Source of the DNA: Xanthomonas prunicola
Lineage (GTDB): Bacteria; Pseudomonadota; Gammaproteobacteria; Xanthomonadales; Xanthomonadaceae
Direction: 5' to 3'
DNA: 64,000 nt
Assembly (NCBI RefSeq): GCF_002846205.1
Contig: NZ_PHKV01000008.1
Span: 92,794 to 156,793, forward strand
Positions 17,847-26,791 of this stretch are shown here, piece after piece. Made by a program: the position numbers and the translations under genes. The notes under the pieces were generated by a model. It saw only the letters and a program-made list of their open reading frames with translations, had not been told where the DNA came from and did no database searches. Position 1 is the stretch's first letter. Every line of letters starts with the position of its first letter.

Positions 17847-18302
17847 GTCTGCCGACAGCGATCCCAGGGTAAAGCCGGAAACAGCATTCACCTTGCCACG
17901 CCACAGCACGCCACGGTTGCTGGGCAGTGGCTGGCCGCCGGGTGAGAAGCAACGCGATTCGATCAGGTGGATGAACTGTGGCGGCGTGCTGCTCTGCTGC
18001 GCATCGTCTTCGGAGTCGTAGATGCTGGCGTGGCTGGCGAACGCGCGACGGATCTCCTCTTTTTCATCGGCACCGCCGGGGTAGGCAGCAGAGAATTCCT
18101 CCGCAAACGCCTCGAAATACCGCTTGCCGCTGACCATCTGGCCGGAAATCACGATGCCTTCGACAAACAGCGTGACGCCGAACTGCACGCCCGAGGTGTT
18201 GGCAATGCCGACCAGCTTTTGCAGATACCAATCCACGCTCTGGCCATCGAACGCCAGCTTGACGTCTTCCAGCGACGGCTGATTTTGATCTTGGTCTGTC
18301 AT
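17844..18302 (-). CDS. GvpU-like conserved protein
   Basis: 152 residues. The start at 18302 has GGAG 7 bases upstream. The central part (VDWYLQKLVGIANTSGVQFG, then VTLFVEGIVISGQMVSGKRY and FEAFAEEF) resembles proteins annotated as gas vesicle accessory GvpU, but no gas vesicle gene is nearby, so another role is likely. Acidic middle section, no signal peptide. The stop codon is the first base triplet of a dispersed repeat, so the element borders or has replaced the original gene end. Same strand as hpxW, 228 bases downstream of it. Confidence 0.65.
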   Translation of the reverse strand: MTDQDQNQPSLEDVKLAFDGQSVDWYLQKLVGIANTSGVQFGVTLFVEGIVISGQMVSGKRYFEAFAEEFSAAYPGGADEKEEIRRAFASHASIYDSEDDAQQSSTPPQFIHLIESRCFSPGGQPLPSNRGVLWRGKVNAVSGFTLGSLSAD

Positions 18303-18530
18303 GTAGCTCTCCTTGAGTGGATTCAACGACGCGTTAGAAGTAACGCAAATGTGGATGGCTCGCCATTGGCGTGCTTAAGCATGGCACACGGATCGCCGAA
18401 GATGCCGCGGTTGGGTTCGCTACGGACTCTCCGGCACGGCCGTCTTGCGACACATCGACGATTTCCTCCCAATGCGCGCGCCATGGTGCGAGTGGCAGGA
18501 GCCGCCGCAGTCGCGAAACGACCGCCGTGG

Positions 18531-20111
18531 TCACCACGCCGCCACCGCCCCATCCGAGCGCGGGTCACTCGCGCCGCTGATCACGCCATCGGCCTCGCGC
18601 ACCAACGCGCCGGCATGCCCCATCACCGAGGCATAGGCGGGCAATAGTTCCACTGCATGTCCGGCATCGCGCAGTGCCTGCACCACGGCCGGGTCGAAGC
18701 GGTCTTCCAGCTTCAACGAGGTGCTGTCTTCGCCCCAGGTACGGCCGAGCAGCCAACGTGGTGCGGTGATCGCTTGTTGCAGCGGCATGCCGAAGCGAGC
18801 GTAGCGGGAGAACACGGCGGCTTGAGTTTGCGGTTGGCCTTCGCCGCCCATGGTGCCGTAGGCCATGACGCGGCCGTCGTCGAAGGTGGCCAATGCCGGG
18901 TTGAGGGTGTGGAAGGGTTTGCGCCCGGGGGCGAGCGCGTTCCAGCCGTCGGTCGCGAGACGGAAGCTGCAACCGCGGTTTTGCCAGGTGATGCCGGTGC
19001 GCGGCAGGACCAGACCGGAGCCGAATTCGAAATAGGTGGACTGGATGCAGCTGACCGCGCGGCCGTGCGCATCGATGGCGCCGAACCAGACGGTGTCGCC
19101 GGCCTGCGAAGGCTGTGGCCACGGCAAGGCAATCGTCATGTCGATGCGTGCGGCGAGCGCGTCGAGTGCGGCGCTGTCGTCGAGCAAGGCCTGCGCGTCG
19201 AGCGTCATCCATGCAGGGTCGCCGATGTGGGCGTCGCGGATCAGAAACGCTTGCTTGGTGGCTTCGACCAGCCCGTGCAGATGCGCGTAGCTGTCTGCTT
19301 CTTCCACCCTCAACCGATCGAACAGCGCAAGGATCAACAGCGATGCCAGCCCCTGGGTGGGCGGTGCGTGGTTGTAGAGACGCGCGCCATGGATGGCGAC
19401 CGATAACGGCACGCTGGCTTCGGCGTGATGGGCTGCGAGGTCGTCAGCGCTGAGCGGGCTGCCGAGTGCTTGCAGATCTGCTGCGATGTCGTGGGCCAGC
19501 GCGCCGCGATAGAAACTCTCTAGCCCTTCATCGGCGAGCCGCTGCAAGGTGTGCGCGAGCTGTGGTTGCTGCAGCAGCGCGCCCTCGCGCAGCGGGGTGC
19601 CGTGCGGCTCGAAAATCTCGGCATAGGCGCCTGGTTGTGGGCACAGTTCTGCGCGCTTGCTGGCGGCAATCTGCGCGCCACCCAGCGTGACCGGCGTGCC
19701 CGCGTCGGCGTGATGGATCGCATCGCTCAACACGCGTTGCAGCGGCAACGTGCCATTTGCGTGTTGCAGCGCCAGCGCCCAGCCAGAGACGGTGCCGGCC
19801 ACGGTATTGGCAGCGCCGGGGCCGCGCCACGGGATGCTGGTGTGGCCGCGATAGAAGTCCAGTGTTGCGGCGCGTGCGGCGCGGCCACAGGCATCGATGG
19901 CGTGCACACGGCCATCGGGTTCGTGCATGAGCCAGAAGCCATCGCCGCCGATGCCGGTCATGTGGGGGTAGACCACGGCCAGACAGGCGGCGGTGGCGAC
20001 GGCCGCTTCGATGGCATTGCCACCATCGCGCAGTACATCGCGCCCGGCCTGTGCAGCGAGATGGTGTGGAGCGACCACCATGCCGCGTCGCGCGCGCAGC
20101 GTCTGCAGCAT
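18531..20111 (-). CDS. hpxW: oxamate amidohydrolase HpxW (gamma-glutamyltransferase family)
   Basis: 526 residues, Ntn-hydrolase proenzyme of the gamma-glutamyltransferase fold. The predicted catalytic Thr after autocleavage is Thr340 in GDTVWFGAIDAHG; the large-subunit end and the GTMGGEGQPQTQA oxyanion region are present, and no signal peptide is seen, unlike true periplasmic Ggt. In Klebsiella, HpxW hydrolyses oxamate to oxalate and ammonia at the end of urate breakdown. The start ATG overlaps the amidase stop by one base (TGATG), which couples the two. The purine context makes HpxW more likely than glutathione hydrolysis. Confidence 0.82.
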   Translation of the reverse strand: MLQTLRARRGMVVAPHHLAAQAGRDVLRDGGNAIEAAVATAACLAVVYPHMTGIGGDGFWLMHEPDGRVHAIDACGRAARAATLDFYRGHTSIPWRGPGAANTVAGTVSGWALALQHANGTLPLQRVLSDAIHHADAGTPVTLGGAQIAASKRAELCPQPGAYAEIFEPHGTPLREGALLQQPQLAHTLQRLADEGLESFYRGALAHDIAADLQALGSPLSADDLAAHHAEASVPLSVAIHGARLYNHAPPTQGLASLLILALFDRLRVEEADSYAHLHGLVEATKQAFLIRDAHIGDPAWMTLDAQALLDDSAALDALAARIDMTIALPWPQPSQAGDTVWFGAIDAHGRAVSCIQSTYFEFGSGLVLPRTGITWQNRGCSFRLATDGWNALAPGRKPFHTLNPALATFDDGRVMAYGTMGGEGQPQTQAAVFSRYARFGMPLQQAITAPRWLLGRTWGEDSTSLKLEDRFDPAVVQALRDAGHAVELLPAYASVMGHAGALVREADGVISGASDPRSDGAVAAW

Positions 20112-21571
20112 CAGCGTGGCTCCGGCGGTGGGCTGAAGGCGAGCAGGCCATCGCGCTCGAGTTGCGCGGCGAGCGCAAACAGGCGGTCTTCGCGGCCGGG
20201 CGCTGCAATCAGTTGCACGCCCAGCGGCAGGCGTCCGGGACGCGGCAACGGTGCGGCAAGCACCGGGCAGGCGGCCAGTCCCAACGGTTGGGTAAAAATG
20301 CCGAGATTGGCGCGCGCCGACACCGGCAGGCCGCCGATCTGGATGGTGTCCTGGTCCAGGCGTGGTGCGACGCATGGGGTAGCCGGTGCAATGAGCACAT
20401 CGACCTCGTCCCACAGCGCGTGCATGGCGTCGGCAAACCAATGCGCGAAGCGGTGCGCATCAGCCACCGCGCTGGCGGGCAGCTGCAAGCCGGCGAGCAG
20501 GCGGTCGCGGGTGGCCGGGTCGAATTGCGCGCCGTGCGTGCCGAGTGCGCTGCGGTGCCGATGTCCGCCCTCGGCAGCGGTGAGGACGAAGGCAGCTGCG
20601 CGCGCGCGCTCCGCTTCCGGCAGGTCGATCGTGGTCGTGCTGTTGCAGGCCGTGAGCAGTGCCTCCAGCCCGGCCTCGAGATCCGGATCGAGATTGCGTT
20701 GAAACCAGCCGCCCAGCCTTGCAATGCGCAGGTTGCCCGTCGTGCGCGAAAGCAGCACATGCCCGCACATCACCTCATAGACGCGGCGCAAATCGGCCAC
20801 CGACGTGGCAAAGGGGCCCACCACATCCAGCGCATCGACAAACGGAAAGACGCCATCCAACGGCACTGCGCCATGCGTCGGGCGCAGGCCGTAGACACCG
20901 CACAGCGCAGCCGGCACGCGAATGGAGCCGTTGGTGTCCGAGCCGAGCGCGAACGGCACCCATCCGGCCGCTACCGCTGCCGCCGAGCCGCCCGATGAGC
21001 CACCGGCCAGGTGCTGATGGTCGTGCGGATTGACGGTTGCGCCGTAATGCGCGTTGACAGTGGCAAAGCCGTACGCGAATTCGTCCATGTTGGCGGTGCC
21101 GACCAATACCGCGCCTGCATCGCTGAGCCGCTGTACGACTGCCGCATCGCGGGTGGCAGGCGGGTCGTGCGCGCGCACCGCAGCACCGGCGGTGGTGACC
21201 TGCCCGGCGACATCGAACAGATCCTTGACCACGAATGGCACGCCGGCCAACGCGCCACCATCGCTGCCACCGGCAAGCGCGGCCTGCACGCGTGCGGCAT
21301 CGGCTGCGGCACGCGCAGGCAGCAGGCGGGTGATGGCGCACAGGCGGTCGTTGGCCTGGTTGATGCGCGTCAGCGCTTGCGTGGCCAGCCGTGCGGCCAA
21401 CGTGGGCTGGCTGCGCGTGGTGCTGACGATGGATGCGATCTGACCGCGTGCGCCGCCGCCATCACGTGCTGCTGCGGGTGGTGCCCTGAAGGCAGCCAGC
21501 AGCTGCGTGTGTCCGCGCAGCACCTCGGTATTGCGATCGACGCCGGCCTGCCACTGCGCTGGGAGTTGCAT
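20111..21571 (-). CDS. hpxY: fused AtzG-like/AtzE-type amidase (HpxX-HpxY fusion)
   Basis: 486 residues. Residues about 1-32 (LPAQWQAGVDRNTEVLRGHT, then QLLAAFRAPP) resemble the small AtzG/HpxX subunit, which is normally a separate protein of about 60 residues. The remainder is an amidase-signature enzyme with the Ser-cisSer-Lys set: Lys116 in VPFVVKDLFD, Ser192 in GGSSGGSAAA, Ser216 in GSDTNGSIRVP. HpxX and HpxY stand together in the Klebsiella hpxWXYZ group acting on the oxalurate branch. Good ribosome site (GAGGTGA) before the ATG. Cotranslated with hpxW. The exact substrate is inferred. Confidence 0.78.
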   Translation of the reverse strand: MQLPAQWQAGVDRNTEVLRGHTQLLAAFRAPPAAARDGGGARGQIASIVSTTRSQPTLAARLATQALTRINQANDRLCAITRLLPARAAADAARVQAALAGGSDGGALAGVPFVVKDLFDVAGQVTTAGAAVRAHDPPATRDAAVVQRLSDAGAVLVGTANMDEFAYGFATVNAHYGATVNPHDHQHLAGGSSGGSAAAVAAGWVPFALGSDTNGSIRVPAALCGVYGLRPTHGAVPLDGVFPFVDALDVVGPFATSVADLRRVYEVMCGHVLLSRTTGNLRIARLGGWFQRNLDPDLEAGLEALLTACNSTTTIDLPEAERARAAAFVLTAAEGGHRHRSALGTHGAQFDPATRDRLLAGLQLPASAVADAHRFAHWFADAMHALWDEVDVLIAPATPCVAPRLDQDTIQIGGLPVSARANLGIFTQPLGLAACPVLAAPLPRPGRLPLGVQLIAAPGREDRLFALAAQLERDGLLAFSPPPEPR

Positions 21572-22126
21572 GGGTCACCTCTTGGAGAGCGGGGAGTCGG
21601 GATTCGATAGTGGTGATTCGTGGCTGCTCGGCATACAGGTTCTGCAAAGAACTGGCGGCTGATACGTTGGGAGCTGACGCAACGCTGATGGGATGCACGC
21701 GTGACACGTTGAAACATGCGCTTGCATTGCAAAGACAGCGCGTGCGCAGCTTCTATCATTCGATCTAAACACCAAGAGCGGCTACCAGATGTAGCGAGCA
21801 GTCGCCAGGTGGGCGTGGAAGGCACGCTCAGAACCGCAGTGTACGAGTGGTACATGCCGATTCCGAGCACCGGCCGCGCCTGCCTGGCGGTGAGCGTAGT
21901 CGTTTTTTTAGCTGCTCTTAGCAGTGGCATGAAGCGTCGTTCGGTCTCACGCTCCGATCGAGCCCCCTCCCGCCGGGGCGGGAAGGCCCGGCTTGCGCGC
22001 CACCGACGCGCGTGCCTTGGAGCGCACGCGCTGCTAGCACGGGCTGGGGTTAGCAACGCGGGGGTTGGGAGAGGGTGCCACGGGAGGTGGAGATGTGTCA
22101 GCTGTTCGCTCCGGCGTAGGTTGCAC
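21572..22126. other. intergenic region with a dispersed repeat
   Basis: 555 bases without a credible gene. It should carry the promoter of the amidase-hpxW pair. It contains the dispersed element at 21775-21920, then a low-complexity, G-rich stretch to the nucleoside hydrolase end. Confidence 0.6.
21775..21920. repeat. dispersed inverted-repeat element, copy 2
   Basis: About 146 bases with the same ends and core as the copies at 17702 and 38388: AGAGCGGCTACCAG on the left, TAGCTGCTCTTA on the right, core GTACATGCCGATTCCGAGCA. Non-coding. Confidence 0.75.
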
Positions 22127-23290
22127 CTACTCAACAGGCGCAGCGGGGCCACCGGCTATCGCACCCTCATCCGCCCTTCGGGCCCCTTCTCCCGGCGGGA
22201 GAAGGGGCAATGGCAATCCCACCGCCGACGGCTGAGGCGCAGTGAGGCGATCGATCAACAGCTGCTCGAATGCCTGTACATCCACCGCATGCACCACTGT
22301 CTGCACCTGCTCGCCCAGCCCGGGCTGATACCCCGGCGCCCACGACAAAATATCGCCATACCCGGCATCGAAGGCGGTGTTGGTATCGACATACAGCGTT
22401 TCGGTTTGCGTCGCCACGTCCGGGCGCAGCCAGACGGCGGTGGCCAGTTCGTCCCACATCGGAAAGCCTGGCTCGCGGCGGCGCAGCGCGTGGCCAATCG
22501 TGGTGTCCGCAGCACTCATGCGCGCCAGCAAGCCGGGAGTGAGTTCGGTGGCGGTTGATGGGTCGACCGGCACCATGGTGATCTGGCGCCACGGAGCGCG
22601 CATGACGATGCTGGCCGCTTCCGGGTCCCAGCGGATATTGAATTCGCGGCGCGGCGAGTTGACGAATTCGCGCGCGAATTGCTGCGCGCTGATGCTGTTG
22701 CGCTGCTGCCGCGGATTGAGGCTACCGCCCATATAGACCAGTTCACGTGCCAACGTGGCGAAGGCTGGGTCCAGCGATTGCGCCAGTGCCAGATTGGTCA
22801 ACGGGCCGGTGGCAATGATGCTCACCTCGCCCGGGTATTGGCGCACCATGCGCAGCATGAATAACGCGGCCGGCTCGTCGCAGGCGCGCACCACACTGGG
22901 ATTGCCCAAGGCCAGCTCGGGCACTACATCGTGGGCGTGATAGCGCGGCGCGCTTTGCACGGTGTCGCCGTCCACCCAGTGCTTGGTCCATGCGCCTTTC
23001 CAGACCAGTTTGCCGTACAGCGCTTCCCAGCGTTCGGTGGCCAGCTCGCTGTTGAGCAGTGGATGCACCGGGCCGGGCAGGACCGGAATCTGTGGATGGC
23101 CAGCCAGTTCCAGCAGGCGGCAGGTGTGCGCCAGCACTTCATCGCGCCAGATGTTGCCGCTGACGGCACTGATACCCAGCACGTCGACGTCAGGCGATTG
23201 CAACAGCAGCAGCTGCGCGGGCGTGAAGCCGTCGATGTCGTCTTCGAGGATGACGCGGCGTTTGGGATGCGGGGAGGAAGAATCGGTCAT
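22127..23290 (-). CDS. nucleoside hydrolase-like protein
   Basis: 387 residues. Inosine/uridine-preferring nucleoside hydrolase fold: DVLGISAVSGN, IPVLPGPVHP, SIIATGPLTNLALA, YMGGS and the late Asp in FPMWDELATAV. It would release free purine bases from nucleosides in the cytoplasm (no signal peptide). The metal-binding start is unusual: EDDIDGFT replaces the canonical DTDPGIDD, so a key Asp may be missing. The last 30 or so residues, rich in Pro and Gly, are encoded by a REP-like palindrome (22183-22207), so the native C-terminus has been replaced or extended. Confidence 0.8.
   Translation of the reverse strand: MTDSSSPHPKRRVILEDDIDGFTPAQLLLLQSPDVDVLGISAVSGNIWRDEVLAHTCRLLELAGHPQIPVLPGPVHPLLNSELATERWEALYGKLVWKGAWTKHWVDGDTVQSAPRYHAHDVVPELALGNPSVVRACDEPAALFMLRMVRQYPGEVSIIATGPLTNLALAQSLDPAFATLARELVYMGGSLNPRQQRNSISAQQFAREFVNSPRREFNIRWDPEAASIVMRAPWRQITMVPVDPSTATELTPGLLARMSAADTTIGHALRRREPGFPMWDELATAVWLRPDVATQTETLYVDTNTAFDAGYGDILSWAPGYQPGLGEQVQTVVHAVDVQAFEQLLIDRLTAPQPSAVGLPLPLLPPGEGARRADEGAIAGGPAAPVE
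22183..22207. repeat. REP-like palindrome inside the nucleoside hydrolase 3' end
   Basis: A perfect 12-1-12 palindrome, CCCCTTCTCCCG against CGGGAGAAGGGG. It is of the same type as the palindromes at 29895, 29994 and 30142. Here it is read as codons. Confidence 0.8.
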
Positions 23291-23438
23291 GGCTGTCTGG
23301 TGATCGGGAGGATGCAGCGTGGCGATGGTGAAACCTGGTGCGGTTGTGAATTATGTCGAAGCGCTTCGGCGTGCGGGCTGGCGTTGGCGGTTGCGTAGCA
23401 TCAGGCGCCAGCGCGCTCCTGCGGGGTGTGCATTTGCC

Positions 23439-24983
23439 TTAGCGGCGCTGCGCAAGCAATGTACGCTCGTACTGCGCCAGGTCCGCTTCCAGCTGCCATT
23501 GCAGGCGTGCCTTTTCGCTGGTCTTGCGAAAGTCGCGGCAGCTTGCGTCATCAGTCTCGCGCTGCATTGCCGTGGCGCAGGCCGGTGCAGGGTTGCCTTC
23601 GTCAGTCCATAGGCTGGTACCCGGCAGGAAGCTATAGCTCAGACCATTGCGGGCAAGTCGTTTGAGTGTGATGTAGTCGATGCCGTGTTCCTGCATCGCG
23701 CGCTGGTACTCTTGGGTCATGTCCGCGCGCGAGACGCCGGCATCGTCGGTGGACACCACCACCGGCACGCCGGCATGCAGATACATCGCCAGCGGATGCG
23801 CGGCGCCTTTGACGCCCAGGATCACATCGTTGCTGGTGAGATTGATCTCCACCGCAATCTGCTCGCGCCGCATGCGCTGCAGCAAAGCCTCTGCGTCATC
23901 TTCGTAAGGCAGATCCACGCCATGGCCGATGCGGCGCGCACCCGCATCCACCGCCTGCCGAATATGCGAACGCAGCTGCGCTGGCGGCACCAGCCCCAAC
24001 GCCAACTCGCCGGCATGCAGCGATAGCGGCACACCGGGGTAGCGCGTTGCGAAGAAGCGGAACATGGCCATATGCCGCGCGTAATCGGCAAGTGCTACCG
24101 GGTTATCTTCCGGCGCGACGATATTCAGCGCGACCGCGCGGCTGCCGCCGGCAGCGATCAACGCATGCGCCAGCGCCATCTGCCCGAACACCATCGGCTG
24201 CGGCAGCACACGCAACACGTACGGAACATAGCGGTAGTCGACCTTGCAGCCGGGCCGTGCATCGGTCTGGTCGCAACGCAGCACACGGCGTACCTGAGCA
24301 TCGACGTCGGCGAGGTCGCGTTGCGCGGCCTGCACCAGTGGCGGCAAGTCTGCCTGCAGTGCACGCAGATTGGCTGCATCGTCCTCGCCCTTCCACGGCA
24401 AGGCTTGCATGCGCTTGGCGGCCTGATCCATCTGCGGTGGGTTGGCAATGATTTCTACGTACGGCACGCGGTCGCGTGCAGCCTGCTCCAGCACGGCGGC
24501 GACGGTGTCGGCAACGCGGGTGCGGACAACCGCATCGAACTTGCCGAAGGTGCTGAAGAACTGATCGTGACCGGTGGGTTGCGCAGGGCTCGGCAGGAAT
24601 TTGCGCATCGACAGCGAATCCACCACCCGTCCATACAGCGCGGCGTTGCGTGCTGCCAGTCCGCTGGCCGGTTCCTGGCCGGTACCACACGGTGGCGCGC
24701 GTAGGCTCAGATCGTTCAGTTGCACGCAGGCGCCATCGTCGCTGGCCCACTGCAAATACTCCTCGGCATACACCGAGCCGGAGAGGTGATTATGCAGATC
24801 GCCACCTTTCGGCATCGCCTGTAGCCAGGTGCGCAATTGCGCCGGTTGCTCGGCAGCGTCAAGGAACAATTGCGCGACCTGGTGTTCGCGTTGTTGCGCA
24901 GGCGCTAGTGCTGGCCGTGCACACGCGACGATGGGCAAGAACGTGCACACGCTCAGGAGCAGGTAGCGATGAAGAATGGGCAT
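23439..24983 (-). CDS. exported adenosine deaminase (probable lipoprotein)
   Basis: 514 residues. The N-terminus (MPILHRYLLLSVCTFLPIVAC) is a signal peptide ending in a lipobox-like IVAC, so the protein may be lipid-anchored. Zinc and catalytic motifs of adenosine deaminases are present: KGGDLHNHLSGS, LSLHAGELAL, RRIGHGVDLPYE and VVSTDDAGVSR. It would deaminate adenosine to inosine outside the cytoplasm. It is longer than cytoplasmic Add because of an inserted helical region around residues 150-230, as in ADGF-type enzymes. It lies between the purine permease and the nucleoside hydrolase, all on one strand. Confidence 0.88.
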   Translation of the reverse strand: MPILHRYLLLSVCTFLPIVACARPALAPAQQREHQVAQLFLDAAEQPAQLRTWLQAMPKGGDLHNHLSGSVYAEEYLQWASDDGACVQLNDLSLRAPPCGTGQEPASGLAARNAALYGRVVDSLSMRKFLPSPAQPTGHDQFFSTFGKFDAVVRTRVADTVAAVLEQAARDRVPYVEIIANPPQMDQAAKRMQALPWKGEDDAANLRALQADLPPLVQAAQRDLADVDAQVRRVLRCDQTDARPGCKVDYRYVPYVLRVLPQPMVFGQMALAHALIAAGGSRAVALNIVAPEDNPVALADYARHMAMFRFFATRYPGVPLSLHAGELALGLVPPAQLRSHIRQAVDAGARRIGHGVDLPYEDDAEALLQRMRREQIAVEINLTSNDVILGVKGAAHPLAMYLHAGVPVVVSTDDAGVSRADMTQEYQRAMQEHGIDYITLKRLARNGLSYSFLPGTSLWTDEGNPAPACATAMQRETDDASCRDFRKTSEKARLQWQLEADLAQYERTLLAQRR

Positions 24984-25108
24984 GCAGGACACTCGGTAAT
25001 AGATGCGGTGGCGTGCGAGCGCCAGTGAAGGTGTAGCTTGCCTGGCAGCGTGACGCGCGGCCACCCACGTGTGCGCATGCATGCAAGCAGGCGCGGCGCA
25101 TGCGCCAG

Positions 25109-26422
25109 TCATTCCAGCGCATAGCGCAGCACGAACAACCCCGCGATCGCCCAGGTGGCCGGATGCACGCCGCGCCAGCGCCCACTGCCGAGTTTGAGCG
25201 CGGCATAGGTAACGAAGCCGAACGCCAGCCCCGTGGCAATGGAATAGGTGAGCGGCATGGCGAGCATGCAGATGGCGGCCGGCAACGCGTCGCCCACATC
25301 GTCCCATTGGATCTGCGTGCATTCGCGCAGCATTACCGAGGCCAGGTAGATCAGAGCCGGCGCGGTGGCATAGGCAGGCACCATCGCGGCCAGCGGCGAG
25401 AACAGCAGGGCAAGCAAAAACAGGCCGGCAACCACCAATGCGGTGAGGCCGGTGCGCCCGCCCACCTGCACGCCGGCGGCACTTTCCACATAGGCGGTGG
25501 TGCTGGAAGTGCCAAGCAGCGCGCCGGCCAGGATGGCGGTGCTGTCGGCAAGCAGGGCACGGTCGAACTGGCGGCGTTGCGCAGGTGTGTGCAGCAGGCC
25601 GGCGCGTTGTGCCACACCCATCAGCGTGCCGGTGGCGTCGAACATTTCCACCAGCACAAACACCAGCACCACGTGTAGCACCGCAGCGAGCGTGCCGCTG
25701 CCGCCATGGCCGTGCAAGGCGCCGACGATGTCCAGTTGCAACAAGGTGGGCGCCAAGCTCGGCGGCAGCGACAGTACGCGCGTGTACTGAACCAACCCCA
25801 GCGCCAGTGCCGCCACGGTCACCGCTAGAATGCCGAGCAGCATGGCGCCACGCACACGGCGCAGTTCCAGTACGCCGATCAGCAGCAATCCGGCCAGCGC
25901 AAGCAGCGGTTCGGGCCGATGCAGATCGCCCAGCGTGAGCAACGTCTGCGGGTGCGCCACCACCAGCCCGGCTTTCTGCAGCCCGATCAGGGCCAGAAAC
26001 AGGCCGATGCCCACCGCAATGGCGCTGCGCAAGGTGGGCGGGATGCCATCCACCAACCAACGCCGTGCGCCGGTGACGGTGAGCAGCAAAAAGACGCAGC
26101 CGGAAACGAACACCAGCCCCAGCGTCTGCTGCCAGCTATAGCCCAATGTGCCGACCACGCTGAAGGCGAAGAACGCGTTCAGGCCCATGCCCGGCGCCAT
26201 GCCGATGGGGTAGTTGGCCAGCATGCCCATCAACAGCGAGCCGAGTGCGGCGGCAAGGCAGGTGGCCACGAACACCGCGCCGCGATCCATGCCCGTGGTG
26301 GCCAGGATGTCCGGATTGACGAAGACGATGTACGCCATCGTCAGGAAGGTGGTGGCACCTGCCAGCACTTCGGTGCGCACAGAGCTGCCGTTGGCGATGA
26401 GCGCAAAATCGGGCCAGCGCAT
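25109..26422 (-). CDS. NCS2-family purine permease (AzgA/PbuG type)
   Basis: About 437 residues with 12-13 membrane segments. AzgA-type marks are RTEVLAGATTFLTMAYIVFV, NPDILATTGM, GMAPGMGLNAFFAF and the later LLGTSSTTAYVESAAGVQVG. Members import adenine, guanine or hypoxanthine with protons. The start at MRWPDFALIANGSS fits the family; an upstream ATG (MSADVRLCCRQ) is possible. It lies downstream of hpxE by about 370 bases and upstream of the deaminase by 125, so it feeds purine bases to the pathway. Confidence 0.88.
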   Translation of the reverse strand: MRWPDFALIANGSSVRTEVLAGATTFLTMAYIVFVNPDILATTGMDRGAVFVATCLAAALGSLLMGMLANYPIGMAPGMGLNAFFAFSVVGTLGYSWQQTLGLVFVSGCVFLLLTVTGARRWLVDGIPPTLRSAIAVGIGLFLALIGLQKAGLVVAHPQTLLTLGDLHRPEPLLALAGLLLIGVLELRRVRGAMLLGILAVTVAALALGLVQYTRVLSLPPSLAPTLLQLDIVGALHGHGGSGTLAAVLHVVLVFVLVEMFDATGTLMGVAQRAGLLHTPAQRRQFDRALLADSTAILAGALLGTSSTTAYVESAAGVQVGGRTGLTALVVAGLFLLALLFSPLAAMVPAYATAPALIYLASVMLRECTQIQWDDVGDALPAAICMLAMPLTYSIATGLAFGFVTYAALKLGSGRWRGVHPATWAIAGLFVLRYALE

Positions 26423-26791
26423 CAGCGTGTGCTCGGGGCGGGGAGCCGGTTGACGACAGCACAAACGAACATCGGCAGACATCTCATCGATATGGAGCGG
26501 CGCGCGTTGGCAGCACTCACACGGGGGACCCATCTTGCCCTGTCGCGCTGCGCTTGCCACGGACATCGGCCACGGATTGCGGTGCAAGTGCAGCTCGTGG
26601 AACGTAGCGTGGACGTGACAAGCGGCGATAGCGGGCATTGTCGCGCTGTACGTGCCTTTGCTGACGTGCGTATTGCAGTGCGGATGCAGTGACGGACGGT
26701 GCGGCACGTTGCACGTCATGGTTATACGCAAGCGCAGCATTGGGCAGCGCGACATGACTGAACGGGTGCAGTCGCACCGCGCAGACAGCGA
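26423..26791. other. gene-free interval before the permease gene
   Basis: 369 bases between hpxE and the permease on the same strand. No gene or clear motif seen; an internal promoter for the permease group is likely given the length. Confidence 0.5.

Noticed and set aside
17844..18302. A gas vesicle cluster, suggested by the GvpU-like protein
   Set aside because: No gvpA, gvpF or other gas vesicle gene is nearby.
18531..20111. Periplasmic gamma-glutamyltransferase for glutathione
   Set aside because: No signal peptide, and the gene is translationally coupled to the AtzE-type amidase in a purine locus, which favours HpxW.
21720..21732. A third LysR box (TTGCATTGCAA) upstream of the amidase gene
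   Set aside because: The half-sites are separated by one base instead of five, so the T-N11-A spacing is lost.
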